Positions 17,788 through 26,639 of a stretch of DNA of 64,000 nucleotides are shown here, in pieces (within the stretch, counting starts at the first letter, position 1; every line of letters begins with the position of its first letter). The position numbers and the translations under genes are program-made. Below the pieces are notes generated by a model, which was not told the origin of the DNA, did no database searches, and was given only the letters and a program-made list of their open reading frames with translations. Origin of the DNA: Alphaproteobacteria bacterium (GTDB lineage: Bacteria > Pseudomonadota > Alphaproteobacteria > CAAHEQ01 > UBA3637); assembly GCA_017962565.1 (NCBI GenBank), contig JAGCVC010000005.1, forward strand, positions 16,541 to 80,540, read 5' to 3'.

Positions 17788-18746
17788 AAAACAACCTCTT
17801 TTTTACTTTCTAACAATAATAATTCTGCCAATGATTTAGCTTTCAAAGGACACAATCCTTCAGAAACATGCGGGCTGGCGCCAACATCCGTTAATGCGTA
17901 TCCGTTACTTTGTGCTGCCCACAGCAAATTACCCAACCGGCGCGATAAATCCAATCTTGTGCCCAACAATCTGTGACAACCCAATTTTCTGAAAATACCG
18001 CCTATTTCCTCAGCTTCATATGCATCCATTCCGGCTGACATAACCAATATCGGTTCTATACCTTGAGTATCTTTCAACATATCATTTAACAAATTCATAT
18101 CCGCTGACAAATACGGATTTACACCCGGCGTATCAATAAGAATTAAATCACTGCTTGCCCGACATTCTTCCACAACATTTTTCAGTAAATCGGCCTTTCT
18201 GACCTTAATCAAATTCAAATCCAAAATCTTCGTGAATGCCTCTAATTGTTCAATAGCACCGGCACGTTTAACATCCGTTGTAATAACAGCAACTTTCTTA
18301 CCGGCAACTTTTGCTTTAACTGCCATTTTTGCAGTCACAATTGTTTTTCCGCATCCGCAAGCCCCAACTAACATAAAGGCGCGTTTTGTCGAATTAACAG
18401 GCAGATTGGCAAATTGAAAAATCTTATCCAACGCTTTTTCCAAAGATTCCGTTTCCTGTCCTTCTAACATTACCGGCAAAGCATCCAAAATTCTTTCAAC
18501 CAATAAAGGCGGAACGCCTGCATTTAACAAAGCCTTCTGTATCTTTTCGGCACGCTGGTCCGCCGGTGTTCCGAATAACGCGTCTTGTATTTGCATTTCA
18601 GCGTCATTGTCTTCCAAACCGACAGTTATACGCACACCTTCTAAAGTTCTATGGTTAGATAAAATAACAGCACCATTACCAAAATCGTGACGAATTTTAT
18701 TCATCGCTTCAGGAACAGACGGTGCTATGTATGTTTTTATCCGCAT
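17784..18746 (-). CDS. flhF: FlhF SRP-type GTPase
   Basis: GTPase that marks the pole for assembly of the flagellar MS ring. The 320-aa product opens with the family's MRIKTYIAPSVPEAMNKIR. The NG domain has the P-loop GACGCGKT (usual form GPTGVGKTTT), the G2/G3 region TTDVKRAGAIEQL and DTPGVNP. The length is near the short end of the family, with a small linker between N-terminal and NG parts. It starts 3 bases after motA and overlaps flhG by four bases. Confidence 0.88.
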   Translation of the reverse strand: MRIKTYIAPSVPEAMNKIRHDFGNGAVILSNHRTLEGVRITVGLEDNDAEMQIQDALFGTPADQRAEKIQKALLNAGVPPLLVERILDALPVMLEGQETESLEKALDKIFQFANLPVNSTKRAFMLVGACGCGKTIVTAKMAVKAKVAGKKVAVITTDVKRAGAIEQLEAFTKILDLNLIKVRKADLLKNVVEECRASSDLILIDTPGVNPYLSADMNLLNDMLKDTQGIEPILVMSAGMDAYEAEEIGGIFRKLGCHRLLGTRLDLSRRLGNLLWAAQSNGYALTDVGASPHVSEGLCPLKAKSLAELLLLESKKEVVL

Positions 18747-18749
18747 AAA

Positions 18750-19553
18750 CTATCCCTCAAAGTAATTTAATTGCTTTTCTATTGGCAATAAAGCATTTAA
18801 TTCCATTTGTGTCTTACGCGGATTTTGACCACTATCCACAGCCTTAAAACCAACCAAACACAATTGATTTTGTGCCAAATTTGCTTCTGCAACCTGCTCT
18901 AATCTTGAAGCAAGAGGCAAGCAAAATAAATATGCAAATAAAGCACCATAGAAGGTAGTTAACATCGCAACAGCCATTGCCGGTCCGATTGCTGACGGAT
19001 CAGATAATGTAGAAAGCATTTGAACCAAACCGATTAAAGTTCCTATCAATCCCATGGCCGGTGCAATTTCCGCCATTTTATTTAAAAAAGAAACACCGTT
19101 CATTTGAGTCGCATATATGTTCATCATACGACTGCGCATAATTTGTTCGCATTCCGAACCGGTCATTCCGTCAATCATCAAGTTTAAACCATCTGCCCAA
19201 AAAGATTTTGCCGGTATGCTTTTCATATAATTTTTTTGCAAAGACAACAAACCATTTGTATGAACAATATCAGAAGCACGCATAATAAAAGAACCAATAT
19301 TTGAATTTTGCCCGGACACACCGAAAATCAATTTGAAAATACTGGCAAAAGCACGAAAAACATCTGATGGGGAAAAACTAACCATTGCAGCGCATAAAGT
19401 ACCCCCGAAAACAATCATCAATGCAGATAAATTTAAAAAAGCCACAATTGAGCTATATAATCCGATACCGACTGCGACAAAGGCAAATGCACCCAGCAAG
19501 CCGAATAAAACTGAAAAATCAAAACGATTTGATCGAAGTACTTTTTTTTGCAT
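18750..19553 (-). CDS. motA: MotA/PomA-type flagellar stator subunit
   Basis: Inner-membrane stator protein that conducts ions and pushes on FliG. The 267-aa product has four hydrophobic segments (about residues 10-32, 34-56, 160-180 and 195-215). The cytoplasmic loop and the signature APAMGLIGTLIGLVQML followed by IGPAMAVAMLTTFYGALFAY are typical, including the family's conserved prolines. No motB partner lies in this operon. ExbB/TolQ relatives are less likely because the long loop and the AMLTTFYG motif are MotA-like. Confidence 0.87.
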   Translation of the reverse strand: MQKKVLRSNRFDFSVLFGLLGAFAFVAVGIGLYSSIVAFLNLSALMIVFGGTLCAAMVSFSPSDVFRAFASIFKLIFGVSGQNSNIGSFIMRASDIVHTNGLLSLQKNYMKSIPAKSFWADGLNLMIDGMTGSECEQIMRSRMMNIYATQMNGVSFLNKMAEIAPAMGLIGTLIGLVQMLSTLSDPSAIGPAMAVAMLTTFYGALFAYLFCLPLASRLEQVAEANLAQNQLCLVGFKAVDSGQNPRKTQMELNALLPIEKQLNYFEG

Positions 19554-19556
19554 AAT

Positions 19557-19877
19557 TTAAACCTTTAAAATTTCCGTCAAAGTAATGCCCAATCTGTCAC
19601 CTTGAGCAACTAGCTCACCCTTTGCAATCATCTTGTTATTAACATAAATATCAACACTGTCTCCGACCTGTTTATCCAAATCCAAAACAGATCCTTCGTT
19701 CATTCCCAATAATTGATGAATTGTCAAAGTTGTCTTACCCAAAACCGCCGTCACCGTTACCGGAATATCATAAACCATCTCCATACCACGCGTTGCAGAA
19801 GATTGTTCCCCACCACGTACTCCGTTTAAGTTTTTTTCCGCCATTTTTAAGAAAGCTTCTTTTTGTTTTTCATTCAT
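19557..19877 (-). CDS. fliN: FliN flagellar C-ring protein
   Basis: The 106-aa product has a short charged N-terminus and a SpoA domain (YDIPVTVTAVLGKTTLTIHQLL, then LDLDKQVGDSVDIYVNN and RLGITLTEI) as in FliN of the C-ring. AAAGGGGAAAAC precedes the ATG. It lies between fliG (14 bases) and motA (3 bases). No fliM is present beside it. Confidence 0.9.
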   Translation of the reverse strand: MNEKQKEAFLKMAEKNLNGVRGGEQSSATRGMEMVYDIPVTVTAVLGKTTLTIHQLLGMNEGSVLDLDKQVGDSVDIYVNNKMIAKGELVAQGDRLGITLTEILKV

Positions 19878-19891
19878 TGTTTTCCCCTTTC

Positions 19892-20917
19892 CTAATCAAT
19901 CATTTCTTCGTTTTCATCCGCTTGTGCTGAAATTTCAATTTCACCGTTTTGTGCCATTTTTCTTGCCGTATCTACAATCAAAGATTGCGCTGCGTCAACA
20001 TCCTTTAAACGAACAGCCCCCAAAGCATCCATGTCTTCCATCAGCATCAAACTGGCATTTTCAGACATATTTTCCAGAAAGATCGCTTTTAAACTTTCTG
20101 AAGCACCTTTTAAAGCCAATGCAATCTTCTTTCTGTCAATAACACGCAAGATTTTTTGTAAACTTTCACTTGTTAAATGAATCAAATCTTCAAAAGTAAA
20201 CATCTGTGCACGGATATTTTCTGCCAGTTCCCTGTTACGCTCAAATAATCCAGTCATTAAACGGTTTTCGGTATGTCGATCCAAACAATTGAAAATCCCG
20301 GCAACACGTTCGGAAGCATCTTGAGTATCCCCGGCCGTTAAAGTTGACATGAAATCATCTTTAATTGTCTGTTCGATTTCATCTAATACTTCTTTTTGCA
20401 CCTTCTCCAAATGCAACAAACGCATAATGACGTCCATAACAAATCCATCCGGCAAATATGCCATCACTTTTGCCGCATACTCCGGTGACACACGAGCCAG
20501 AATAACGGCAACTGTCTGCGGATATTCATTTTTAAGATAATTGGCCAAAATTTCTTCATCAACATTTTGCAATTTATCCCAAATTGTACGACCCGCAGGA
20601 CCTTGCATTTCGCCAATAATCTCTGCACGCCGTTCAGGCGGTAAAACTTGAGATAGAAATTTTTCCGTAATATCAAAAGTCCCAATTACAGGAGAAGGTG
20701 ATGTCAGTCGCGAACTGTATTCATTCAGCACTTGTTCCACCAAATGTGCATCCACTTTTCCCAAACTTGCCATAGCCAAAGAAATGTCCCGAATCTCATC
20801 ATTATTCATTCGACCAAAGACATTTTTTGTAACACTTTCGCCCATTGCCATCAGGAAAATGGCTGCTTTTTGTACCCCCGTCAGTTCGGAAAAAGTCAAG
20901 GTTTTATTAAGATCCAT
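19892..20917 (-). CDS. fliG: FliG flagellar motor switch protein
   Basis: Rotor protein that binds FliF and takes torque from MotA. The ATG at 20,917 gives 341 aa and is preceded by AAGGAGAAGGGC. The N-terminal FliF-binding domain opens LTGVQKAAIFLMAMGE; the middle domain has the EYPQTVAVILA motif (EHPQT in E. coli); the C-terminal domain keeps MFTFEDL, the torque helix region (LQKILRVIDRKKIALALKGA) and ENMSENAS. All three domains are intact, in contrast with its neighbour FliF. The start overlaps fliF by 11 bases. Confidence 0.94.
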   Translation of the reverse strand: MDLNKTLTFSELTGVQKAAIFLMAMGESVTKNVFGRMNNDEIRDISLAMASLGKVDAHLVEQVLNEYSSRLTSPSPVIGTFDITEKFLSQVLPPERRAEIIGEMQGPAGRTIWDKLQNVDEEILANYLKNEYPQTVAVILARVSPEYAAKVMAYLPDGFVMDVIMRLLHLEKVQKEVLDEIEQTIKDDFMSTLTAGDTQDASERVAGIFNCLDRHTENRLMTGLFERNRELAENIRAQMFTFEDLIHLTSESLQKILRVIDRKKIALALKGASESLKAIFLENMSENASLMLMEDMDALGAVRLKDVDAAQSLIVDTARKMAQNGEIEISAQADENEEMID

Positions 20918-21776
20918 GCCCTTCTCCTTCACTTTGACACAACCATCCACGCAACAAAGTCAGCGTTTCATCTGGCTTTGATTGAAGCAAATCTTGTGCT
21001 TTTTTCAATGCATTCGGGGCTACTTGACCTTCCACAGCCGAAGGCATGGCAACAGAATTGACCACCGCCGGATTGGTAAATGCCGGTAAAACAGCGGGCG
21101 GAGGTTCAATCTGTCCTGCCAATTGACCATTTTTGGTCATTAAAACACCAAACAAAACAAATAATAAAATCAAAACAAATATAAACAAAGACGGTTGCCA
21201 AACCGCACTTGAGAAGAACGGAGTCGGAGCAAATGACGTTTCTATAATTTCTAACGAATCGCCTCTTTTAGAATTAAAACCGGCTGCGCTTTCTACCAGT
21301 CTTTGGATATCGGCACGCATTTTGTCGGAAACAGATAACTTTTGATTATCTACCAAAACAGTAATGGATAAATGTTTGACCTGTCCGCTTTTAAAAGAAG
21401 ACAGGATTGTTTGTTTAGAATAAGTATATTCTACATCATCTCCGGCAGCTTTTGATAAAGCGGGATTATCTAAATCCAACAGTTCTTGTTTTTGTTCATT
21501 TTGCGTAAAATCCAAATCAGCATGAACACTGACTTTTGTCTTATCAGCGCCCAACCAAGTATCTAACATACTTTGAACAGACATTTGAATTTCATTTTCA
21601 TAAGAAGAACGCGCACCTTCTAAAGACAAAATTTCGTGCGTATCTTGAGCGGGTAAATCGGAACGGTTAAATAAATTGGATGGTATTAATGACGGTAATA
21701 AAAAAGCCAGTCCCAATGATAAGAGTATCATCAGAACCCACATAAAAAGCCTACTGTTTCTAGCACTAATAGTCAT
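20907..21776 (-). CDS. fliF: N-terminally reduced FliF, MS-ring protein
   Basis: FliF normally has about 550 residues: a first membrane helix, ring domains RBM1-2 (YscJ-like), RBM3, a second membrane helix and a FliG-binding tail. Here the complete reading is 289 aa. A membrane helix (about residues 9-32) leads almost directly into the RBM3/YscJ_FliF_C region (YENEIQMSVQSMLDTWLG, then LSITVLVDNQ and VESAAGFNSKRGDSLEI), the second helix (~193-215) and the tail ending LTLLRGWLCQ, which resembles FliG-binding FliF ends. About 200-250 residues covering RBM1-2 are absent, and the upstream gap (108 bases) is too short to hold them. GGTAAGC precedes the ATG. It is the first gene of the operon. Confidence 0.8.
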   Translation of the reverse strand: MTISARNSRLFMWVLMILLSLGLAFLLPSLIPSNLFNRSDLPAQDTHEILSLEGARSSYENEIQMSVQSMLDTWLGADKTKVSVHADLDFTQNEQKQELLDLDNPALSKAAGDDVEYTYSKQTILSSFKSGQVKHLSITVLVDNQKLSVSDKMRADIQRLVESAAGFNSKRGDSLEIIETSFAPTPFFSSAVWQPSLFIFVLILLFVLFGVLMTKNGQLAGQIEPPPAVLPAFTNPAVVNSVAMPSAVEGQVAPNALKKAQDLLQSKPDETLTLLRGWLCQSEGEGHGS

Positions 21777-21884
21777 AGCTGCTTACCTTAACCGTCATTT
21801 ACCAAAAATCATTATGATTAAAGAAAGTGAATTTTTCGTTAACAAGCTCTTTCTTTTTTATTTTGTTTGTGATAGTTTAAAAAC

Positions 21885-22820
21885 ATGAATGAAACACAGA
21901 AATTACATATCCAAGTAATCAATCCGTCCGAAGTCGGCTTACGGTTAGATAAGTTTTTAAGTTTAAAAACGGATTTATCTCGAACTCGCATTGCTTCTTT
22001 AATAAAAGAAGGTTACTTGAATCCGAACTTACCAGCTGATTTTAAAGTCGTTTTGGGGCAATCTTTTGATTTGATTTTACCACCAGCACAAGATGCTGTT
22101 CCGAACGCTCAAGAAATTCCTTTAGATATCTTGTATGAAGATAATGATTTAATTGTATTAAACAAACCTGCCGGTATGGTTGTTCATCCCGGAGCCGGTA
22201 ATTTTTCCGGTACTTTGGTCAATGCCTTACTGGCACATTGTGGCGATTCTTTATCCGGTATAGGCGGAGTTAAACGTCCTGGCATTGTTCATCGTATAGA
22301 TAAAGAAACTTCCGGTGTTTTAGTTGTTGCTAAAAATGATGTAACACATCAAAAATTATCCGAACAATTTTCCGTCCATTCTATTCATCGTATTTATCAA
22401 GCAATTGTTTACGGTTTTACACCACCTTCCGGCACAGTTCGCGGTAACATCGGACGCAGCTCGACAAATCGTCAAAAAATGGCCATTTTAACGCAGGGTG
22501 GCAAACCTGCCGTTACGCACTTTAAGTTAATCAAGCCGCTGTTCAACGGAAAAGCAAGTTTAATAGAATGTCGCTTGGAAACGGGCAGAACGCATCAAAT
22601 TCGTGTTCATATGACATCAATCAAACACCCTTTGGTGGGCGATAAAACGTACGGAAATGCACCAAAAGGAACACCGGAAATTTTGCGATTGTTTCCACGA
22701 CAAGCTTTACACGCTGCCGAATTGGGATTTATTCACCCGCGTACAGAAAAAAACATTTTGATTAAAGCACCCATGCCAACGGATATGCAATTGCTGATTC
22801 AAGCTTCAGATATATTGTAA
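21885..22820 (+). CDS. rluD: RluD-type 23S rRNA pseudouridine synthase
   Basis: Makes pseudouridines in helix 69 of 23S rRNA in its usual form. The 311-aa product has an N-terminal S4 RNA-binding domain (LRLDKFLSLKTDLSRTRIASLI), then the catalytic domain with the aspartate in GIVHRIDKETSGVLV and the later segments RTHQIRVHM and HPLVGDKTYG. Length matches the family. It is divergent from the flagellar operon. RluA/RluC paralogues are alternatives, but the S4 domain and length favour RluD. Confidence 0.9.
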   Translation: MNETQKLHIQVINPSEVGLRLDKFLSLKTDLSRTRIASLIKEGYLNPNLPADFKVVLGQSFDLILPPAQDAVPNAQEIPLDILYEDNDLIVLNKPAGMVVHPGAGNFSGTLVNALLAHCGDSLSGIGGVKRPGIVHRIDKETSGVLVVAKNDVTHQKLSEQFSVHSIHRIYQAIVYGFTPPSGTVRGNIGRSSTNRQKMAILTQGGKPAVTHFKLIKPLFNGKASLIECRLETGRTHQIRVHMTSIKHPLVGDKTYGNAPKGTPEILRLFPRQALHAAELGFIHPRTEKNILIKAPMPTDMQLLIQASDIL

Positions 22821-22822
22821 AA

Positions 22823-23362
22823 TTAGAATCTTTGCCGATCGGAAAGTCTGCCAAAAAAGATTTCGTTACGTTCGATACATTTTCTGTATTTTTGCATTTC
22901 CAACAGCTTTCTGTCGTCTGTCGGTGTTTTCTTTTTCCATCTTAAAAGTATTATGGGAAGTACGTGTTTTCTTATGAATCTCAAATTCTTATTTTTTCGT
23001 GTTTGTTGTTGAACAGTTCGTTGTTGAATAGACGGCTGAGCTTGAGCAAATTCAGGAACAAAACGTGCCTGTCTTTGAATACTTCTGTTACTTTGAAAGT
23101 TTCTTGTTGGGGCTTTATATCTTCTTGGCGTACTCCTGGGATAACGTGTTTTCGTACTGGACGGATTATAATTATAAGTAATTCTGTTCCAATCTTCTGC
23201 GATGACTGCTGACAGTGAAAATCCCATTAATGACGCACCAACAATGGCCCCCGCACCACCGCCGATTATAGAAGAACAACCGCCTGCCACCACGATCAAA
23301 AATAGGTTATAGGTCAATCTGGTAAGGGCCACAATTCTTTCGACAAAAGAAACTTCACTCAT
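22823..23362 (-). CDS. Unknown small membrane protein with basic tail
   Basis: Not recognised. Three in-frame ATGs are possible (23,392, 23,374 and 23,362); the last is chosen because AAAGGA lies 11 bases ahead of it, but the start is uncertain. Around residues 10-45 there are hydrophobic, glycine-rich segments (LTYNLFLIVVAGG, then GGGAGAIVGASLMGFSLSAV), followed by a ~130-residue arginine-, lysine- and glutamine-rich tail (RRYKAPTRNFQSNRSIQRQ). It converges on rluD with only two bases between the stops. A membrane-anchored nucleic-acid- or surface-binding protein is possible; no function is claimed. Confidence 0.55.
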   Translation of the reverse strand: MSEVSFVERIVALTRLTYNLFLIVVAGGCSSIIGGGAGAIVGASLMGFSLSAVIAEDWNRITYNYNPSSTKTRYPRSTPRRYKAPTRNFQSNRSIQRQARFVPEFAQAQPSIQQRTVQQQTRKNKNLRFIRKHVLPIILLRWKKKTPTDDRKLLEMQKYRKCIERNEIFFGRLSDRQRF

Positions 23363-23421
23363 CTGAATAATCATCCTTTCGGATTTGACCATAACACAAA
23401 AAAACGGACTTGTCCAATGAA

Positions 23422-24453
23422 TTATTTACGTACCAAAAAAGCGACTATTTCCAAGTGCTCAGAGTAAACAAATTGGTCTACAGGTTGTATCCATTTAAAG
23501 TGATATCCTGCGTCTGTTAAAATACGACAATCACGGGCAAAGGTTATCGGATTGCATGACACCATTACAATTTTGGAAACTTTTGATAAAGCTAATTTTT
23601 CACACTGACTTTTGGCTCCTGCTCTTGCCGGATCTAATACAACAGCATCATAAGAATCCAACTCATCCGGCAGCACGGGTGCACGAAACAAATCACGTAC
23701 AGTTGCCGAAAAACCTTGTTTGGTCAAGGCATCAATTGATTCGGTTGTAATGTCCATACCTAGAACTTTTTTACCAGACAAGACCAACGGTTTTGTAAAC
23801 GTCCCTAAACCACAAAACAAGTCCAATATTTTATGGCTGTCTCCACATGCTGATAAGACCAAATCAACCAATGTTTTTTCACCTTCCACACTGGGTTGCA
23901 TAAAAACATTTACCGGAAAAGGCAAAGGACATAATTGAAACAAAATATCATCGTCATAAACAAACCGTGCAACAGCATTTTTCTGACAAAATTCGGTCAC
24001 AGTTTCCAAAAAAGCTACATCTTGTACTGAATTATGATGCACTTTTGAATGAAAACGTTTTACTTTATTTTTTTCGGGAATAACCGTAATATCCGCACCA
24101 AAATCCGTCATTAAAACAGCTACATCACCGCTACCGAAAAAATGTTTTGCCAATTGATGAAGCGCGGGCAATAACTTTTCCAATGCCGGTGTCAAAACCA
24201 AACAAGATTGAATCGGGACTATTTTATGACTTTGCTTTTCATTAAAACCCAACACACCGTTTTGATATGCAAAAGTAGCTCGTCTTCTGGTATGTGCACC
24301 TATTTCAATTATTGGCAAAATATCAGCATCCAAACCAACCGCAGATAATGCGTTTTGAACAAACTTTAATTTCAAAGCACGATAATCTTCGGCGGATAAA
24401 TCTTGATAACGGCACCCGCCACACGACTTGAAATACGGACAAATGTCACTCAT
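23422..24453 (-). CDS. RlmD/TrmA-family RNA (uracil-5) methyltransferase
   Basis: SAM-dependent m5U methyltransferase acting on 23S rRNA in the RlmD branch. The 343-aa product has the N-terminal iron-sulfur cysteines CPYFKSCGGC (fourth ligand in IQSCLVL), the SAM motif ILDLFCGLGTFTKPL, DPARAG and the catalytic-nucleophile segment VSCNPITFARD. The N-terminal TRAM domain of E. coli RlmD is missing, as in many alphaproteobacterial forms. Its ATG overlaps the stop of the membrane gene upstream (ATGA), so the three-gene set 26,500 to 23,422 is probably an operon. Confidence 0.88.
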   Translation of the reverse strand: MSDICPYFKSCGGCRYQDLSAEDYRALKLKFVQNALSAVGLDADILPIIEIGAHTRRRATFAYQNGVLGFNEKQSHKIVPIQSCLVLTPALEKLLPALHQLAKHFFGSGDVAVLMTDFGADITVIPEKNKVKRFHSKVHHNSVQDVAFLETVTEFCQKNAVARFVYDDDILFQLCPLPFPVNVFMQPSVEGEKTLVDLVLSACGDSHKILDLFCGLGTFTKPLVLSGKKVLGMDITTESIDALTKQGFSATVRDLFRAPVLPDELDSYDAVVLDPARAGAKSQCEKLALSKVSKIVMVSCNPITFARDCRILTDAGYHFKWIQPVDQFVYSEHLEIVAFLVRK

Positions 24454-25388
24454 TTTTTAACAGTTTTACCTTTTTTGCGAGTAACTTTTGTCTTTACCTT
24501 TTTAGTAGCTACTGATTTTTTTGTTTTTACTTTTTTAGCAGCTACTTTTTTTGCTGTTTTTACCTTTTCTGCCGATGTTTTTTTGACCGGTTGTTTGGTT
24601 GATTGCTTTTTCTGTACTACAGGAGCTTCTTTTTCATCAACAGCTTTTGGTGCAACCGGAGCAACTTCTGGTTCGACAGGAACGATTTTTGCCTTTTTGG
24701 CAATAAGTCCCAACAAAACAGCATTAAATGACATTAAATAGAATAATGACAAATACCCTAAAAGTAACAAACTGGCTTCTTTCCATGAAAGGACTGAAAA
24801 ATTTCTTACAAAGCTATACAACCATTGTGCAAAAATGATCCAAATGTGATAAGAAAGTGAACTTAAAAGCAAAAACAAAAGACAAAAATCCAGTTTCTTT
24901 TTGAAAAAAGTCCAACCTAAAAAGTAAGGTAATTCTTCTGCATCTGCAACAAAAAATACACAGAACGGAATAAATACCAAAACAGTATAAACCAACAAGA
25001 ACGCATTAAAGAAGTTATCAGCATCTTCCCCACCGCGCAAAAGAGTTACCCAGAAAATGATAATTAATGGCAAACAAATGAAAATAAAACGACATATAGT
25101 ATGTACACCCATCACAAAAGATTTTTTTAAACCCAATGGATATAAAGGGAACTGTTCTCCTCTCGAAGTTCGTATTGCAATACAAAAGAAATATCCCAGG
25201 AACCATATCTTAAGCACCCATCCCAAAAGGTCCAATCCGACTAATACATAATATTTTAAATTTTCTGCCTCTTTGATAGGTTCATACAGGCAATAGGTCT
25301 CCAACATATGCCATAGTAAAAATATCACCATCCAAAAACACAAAGGCCAACCTATTGATTTTCTAAATAATTGCATAATTGTTTTCAT
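24450..25388 (-). CDS. Multi-pass membrane protein with histone-like lysine tail
   Basis: Not recognised. The 312-aa product has about six hydrophobic segments in residues 1-230 (such as WPLCFWMVIFLLWHML and LLLLGYLSLFYLMSF). The C-terminal ~75 residues are composed almost entirely of lysine, alanine, threonine and valine (KTAKKVAAKKVKTKKSVATKK), like bacterial histone H1-type tails. If the tail is cytoplasmic it could hold DNA, RNA or ribosomes at the membrane; this is inference. It lies two bases after the stop of another membrane gene and overlaps the methyltransferase by four bases. Confidence 0.7.
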   Translation of the reverse strand: MKTIMQLFRKSIGWPLCFWMVIFLLWHMLETYCLYEPIKEAENLKYYVLVGLDLLGWVLKIWFLGYFFCIAIRTSRGEQFPLYPLGLKKSFVMGVHTICRFIFICLPLIIIFWVTLLRGGEDADNFFNAFLLVYTVLVFIPFCVFFVADAEELPYFLGWTFFKKKLDFCLLFLLLSSLSYHIWIIFAQWLYSFVRNFSVLSWKEASLLLLGYLSLFYLMSFNAVLLGLIAKKAKIVPVEPEVAPVAPKAVDEKEAPVVQKKQSTKQPVKKTSAEKVKTAKKVAAKKVKTKKSVATKKVKTKVTRKKGKTVKK

Positions 25389-25390
25389 TT

Positions 25391-26500
25391 TTAATCCTCC
25401 ATATGATGAAAAAAGTTATCTTGAACATCGTTTTTATGCTCTTTTAAATATTTATTATACAGCTCATCTATCCTGCGTAATTTTTCAGGAGCTTGCTGTT
25501 TGACATCTTTTGCAGGTGTTTTGTTGAAACGGAATACATAAGATGTTGAAGCAAAAGAATATGCAAATGAACTGAAAAGACATCCCGTAAAAAAGAAAAA
25601 CGAAAAATAAATCAAAACACCAATCAGGTATGCAATCAAAAGATTCCTGGCAAAGAAGGTATATCCGAAGGAATGACCTAAATAAATCCCCAACCCCGCA
25701 ATGATTAAAAAGAATGTCATAAATACCCAACGAGATGAAGACATGATAGTACATATAAAATAAACCAAAAGGCCACAAAAACAAGCGTAAATCGGATCCA
25801 TTATAAAACAACAATAACCTATACCAACGACACTTACACAGAAAAAGACTATTGTCGTTATTATTTGTAAAACCAATTCCGAAACAACCTTTAAATTTTT
25901 AAAAAATAATTTTACATTTAACAAAGAACTAAACGAAAAACGGCCACAGAATAACGTAACGGCGTAAACCACCCAAATAAACAAAACGACAGTACATAGG
26001 GCACTTTCTTGCCACGTATACGGAGAAATAAACCTCTTTCCTTCCGTAAAAGACACAACCACAGGATATAAAATTCTTCTGAAAACCCTGTATAAAACAA
26101 ATAGAACCGGTGAAAATAAAACCAGCATTTTTGCTAAAGCAATAACATAAAATGCCGGTGTTGAATCAGTTTTTTGTTTAAACAAATCTTTTTTAGAAAT
26201 AATCGTTTGCCAAGAAAAAAACAATAAATCAGCTAAAATAAACAGGCATAACATCCATAAAATCTTACTTGTAAGTGCAAAGTTGAACAATGGATCATGA
26301 AGGGTCAATATAATTGCACTGGCGGAAATGTTATCCCCAGTCAACAAATAATTTTTGAAATTACTGAAAATCATATATTGTTTTTCAAAAGAAAAACCAA
26401 TTAAAACAAAAAAGAAAAGCATAACCAAGGCCAAACAAAAGCCCATCAAGAAGCCTTTTTTTTGGAACGAGAATGACAATGTGTCGTAATAAGATAGCAC
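25391..26500 (-). CDS. Multi-pass membrane protein, function unknown
   Basis: Not recognised. The 369-aa product has about nine hydrophobic segments (for example FCLALVMLFFFVLIGF, ILWMLCLFILADLLFF and the pair near residues 260-310) and a hydrophilic C-terminus (ELYNKYLKEHKNDVQDN). No catalytic motif is seen. It is the first gene of the apparent operon with the lysine-tailed membrane protein and the RNA methyltransferase, and the two membrane proteins are likely partners. Confidence 0.65.
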   Translation of the reverse strand: MLSYYDTLSFSFQKKGFLMGFCLALVMLFFFVLIGFSFEKQYMIFSNFKNYLLTGDNISASAIILTLHDPLFNFALTSKILWMLCLFILADLLFFSWQTIISKKDLFKQKTDSTPAFYVIALAKMLVLFSPVLFVLYRVFRRILYPVVVSFTEGKRFISPYTWQESALCTVVLFIWVVYAVTLFCGRFSFSSLLNVKLFFKNLKVVSELVLQIITTIVFFCVSVVGIGYCCFIMDPIYACFCGLLVYFICTIMSSSRWVFMTFFLIIAGLGIYLGHSFGYTFFARNLLIAYLIGVLIYFSFFFFTGCLFSSFAYSFASTSYVFRFNKTPAKDVKQQAPEKLRRIDELYNKYLKEHKNDVQDNFFHHMED

Positions 26501-26583
26501 GATTTATTCTCCGCTATATGTAAATAAAAATTGAACCATCAGAAGTATACTAACAAAAAGCTTTTAATTTTTCAAATAAAATG

Positions 26584-26611
26584 TTGACGATTTCAAAAAA
26601 AATGTTAAAAT
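26584..26611 (+). promoter_or_regulatory. Promoter of lysS
   Basis: TTGACG at 26,584-26,589, 16-base spacer, TAAAAT at 26,606-26,611, ahead of GAGAAAGGA and the lysS ATG. Confidence 0.55.
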
Positions 26612-26639
26612 TCGTAAAAAGAGAAAGGATTTTAATAAA

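Noticed and set aside
24403..24741. A 112-aa plus-strand reading opposite the lysine-rich tail
   Set aside because: It is the antisense of the low-complexity AAK/VKT codons; the minus-strand gene fits the operon.
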